From Ignavibacteriaceae bacterium (GTDB lineage Bacteria; Bacteroidota; Ignavibacteria; Ignavibacteriales; Ignavibacteriaceae): 5,962 nucleotides of DNA. This document shows, in pieces, positions 5,156-5,962 of the stretch. Location of the stretch: assembly GCA_013388525.1 (NCBI GenBank), contig JACAFA010000203.1, positions 1 through 5,962 of the forward strand. The letters run 5' to 3'. Position 1 is the first letter of the stretch. Every line of letters begins with the position of its first letter. The notes under the pieces are model-generated. The model had not been told where the DNA came from. It saw nothing but the letters and a program-made list of their open reading frames with translations, and made no database searches. Position numbers and translations under genes: made by a program.

Positions 5156-5560
5156 TCAATTATATTCAAGACGATATCCAAGCCTGTTAATAAGAAAATA
5201 TACCACAAATACTCCAAAGACAACACCAATTGCATCTGCAATCCAATCCAAAGTTTCTGCAGAACGACCGGGAACCAGCATTTGATGAAGCTCATCAACT
5301 GCACCATAAAACAAACAGATAATAATTGTTGCTAACGGAGCTTTCTCAAATAGCTGGATTGACTTCCTCTGAAAGATCATTGTCAGGTTTACCAAAACTG
5401 CCAACACAAAATATGCAAGGAAGTGTATTAACTTATCATTAAAACCTATGCTCGGTAACTTTTGCGTCGGAATTGTGGTTGCACTAAAAAGTATCAACCA
5501 ATAAACGGTAAGAGGAACATAGATTAACCAGACTTTCCTTTTTTGCAAGTATTCAAACAA
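5156..5560 (-). CDS. VanZ-like membrane protein
   Basis: A 134-residue protein with about four membrane helices (roughly 11-28, 43-62, 74-90, 107-127). It carries the conserved VanZ-family polar residues: DKLIHFLAY (42-50), then E90, H92-Q93 and P97-G98-R99, and D105, D109 and G112. VanZ of enterococci gives low-level teicoplanin resistance, but chromosomal relatives of this size are widespread and of unknown role, so no resistance should be claimed. There is no ATG near the start. TTG at 5560 is chosen, giving an 8-base overlap with the end of nnrD, and GGTG lies seven bases upstream as a weak ribosome site; TTG at 5548 is the alternative. The overlap implies cotranslation with nnrD. Confidence 0.85.
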   Translation of the reverse strand: MFEYLQKRKVWLIYVPLTVYWLILFSATTIPTQKLPSIGFNDKLIHFLAYFVLAVLVNLTMIFQRKSIQLFEKAPLATIIICLFYGAVDELHQMLVPGRSAETLDWIADAIGVVFGVFVVYFLINRLGYRLEYN

Positions 5561-5962
5561 GTGAGTTCACCAAAAATTTTATTGTCTGTGGAATATAGTT
5601 TTGAATATCAGAAGCAATAATATCGAGTTTCGTTCTTTTCCTTGCCAGTATATCTGCTGCAAGGCTATGAATGTACACAGCACTGACAACTGCCTTTTCG
5701 ATATTTTTTGATTGTGATATTAAACCTGCAATAAATCCCGTAAGTACATCACCTGTTCCGAATTTTGCCAGAGCCGGGTTGCCAGTGGTATTGATTAACG
5801 CATCACCTTCCGGAGTAAAAATAATTGTTGGAGCACCTTTCAAAACAAGGTAAGCTTTTGTTCTCTTCACAAATGCTTTCCCGTATTTCAGAATATCTTT
5901 TTTTAATTCTGAATTTGAAATTCCAATCAGATTAGCAAATTCAGCATGATGAGGAGTGAGCA
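5553..5962 (-). CDS. nnrD: ADP/ATP-dependent NAD(P)HX dehydratase, C-terminal part
   Basis: Only the last 136 codons are in the window; the gene runs past the right edge. The product repairs hydrated NADH and NADPH by nucleotide-dependent dehydration, in the cytoplasm, and has a ribokinase-like fold. Landmarks in order are LTPHHAEFANLIG at the right edge (5960-5922, family form LTPHPxEFxRL), VLKGAPTII (start of the nucleotide site region), NTTGNPALAKFGTGDVLTG ending at 5736 with the catalytic Asp in GTGD, and the VYIHSLAADILA helix. All are intact. In many bacteria this domain is fused behind the NnrE epimerase domain; that cannot be seen here. A GTG at 5870 is internal, because the family sequence continues upstream of it. 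It overlaps the VanZ-like gene. Confidence 0.92.
   Translation of the reverse strand, partial: LTPHHAEFANLIGISNSELKKDILKYGKAFVKRTKAYLVLKGAPTIIFTPEGDALINTTGNPALAKFGTGDVLTGFIAGLISQSKNIEKAVVSAVYIHSLAADILARKRTKLDIIASDIQNYIPQTIKFLVNSLV

Noticed and set aside
5119..5307. Minus-strand frame overlapping the end of the VanZ-like gene
   Set aside because: It is the shifted frame of the conserved VanZ region; the residues conserved in the family lie in the other frame, so no frameshift is implied.
5156..5560. Glycopeptide resistance gene
   Set aside because: VanZ-like proteins are common chromosomal membrane proteins, and no vanHAX-type genes are nearby.
1..5962. CRISPR array, tRNA, rRNA or riboswitch
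   Set aside because: No regularly spaced repeats, cloverleaf or conserved ribosomal or riboswitch core was found on reading either strand.

Overview
The window looks like ordinary chromosome from an AT-rich member of the Bacteroidota/Ignavibacteria side of the tree, with a small mobile-looking insert at its left end. The taxonomic guess is an inference. It rests on protein style (nusB, UMF1-type transporter, TonB/CarA-type transducer), on mostly absent Shine-Dalgarno sequences, and on promoter candidates resembling the TTTG...TAnnTTTG pattern. No rRNA or other marker is present to settle it. Every protein gene lies on the minus strand, so transcription runs from high to low coordinates.

Right part (5962 down to about 4345): the C-terminal half of the NAD(P)HX dehydratase gene nnrD enters from the right edge. 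It overlaps a small VanZ-like membrane protein gene that starts with TTG. After a 131-bp gap holding a good promoter and the window's only clear Shine-Dalgarno site comes a tonB-type energy transducer gene. It ends in a strong rho-independent terminator.

Middle part (about 4275 down to 1365): a separate promoter candidate leads into a membrane-anchored YdcF/DUF218 protein. Then come nusB (transcription antitermination) and, 3 bp later, a 12-helix UMF1-family MFS transporter. These are housekeeping or envelope genes of a normal kind.

Left part (1364 down to 1): a 361-bp gene-free stretch holds two hairpins, a candidate promoter reading leftward, and a degenerate TGTCA...TGACA palindrome of the dispersed-repeat type. 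Beyond it, a visibly AT-richer gene for a 262-residue HNH-type protein sits between the inverted 10-mers GTTATACAAC/GTTGTATAAC. Its start codon lies 5 bp from one copy and its stop codon overlaps the other. Downstream is a foldable stretch with R/L-box geometry resembling an integron attC site (135-212), and further R'-like boxes lead to the left edge. The best reading is a mobile gene cassette carrying an HNH nuclease, with no integrase in view. This is the only part of the window that suggests accessory biology. No complete new multi-gene system is visible.
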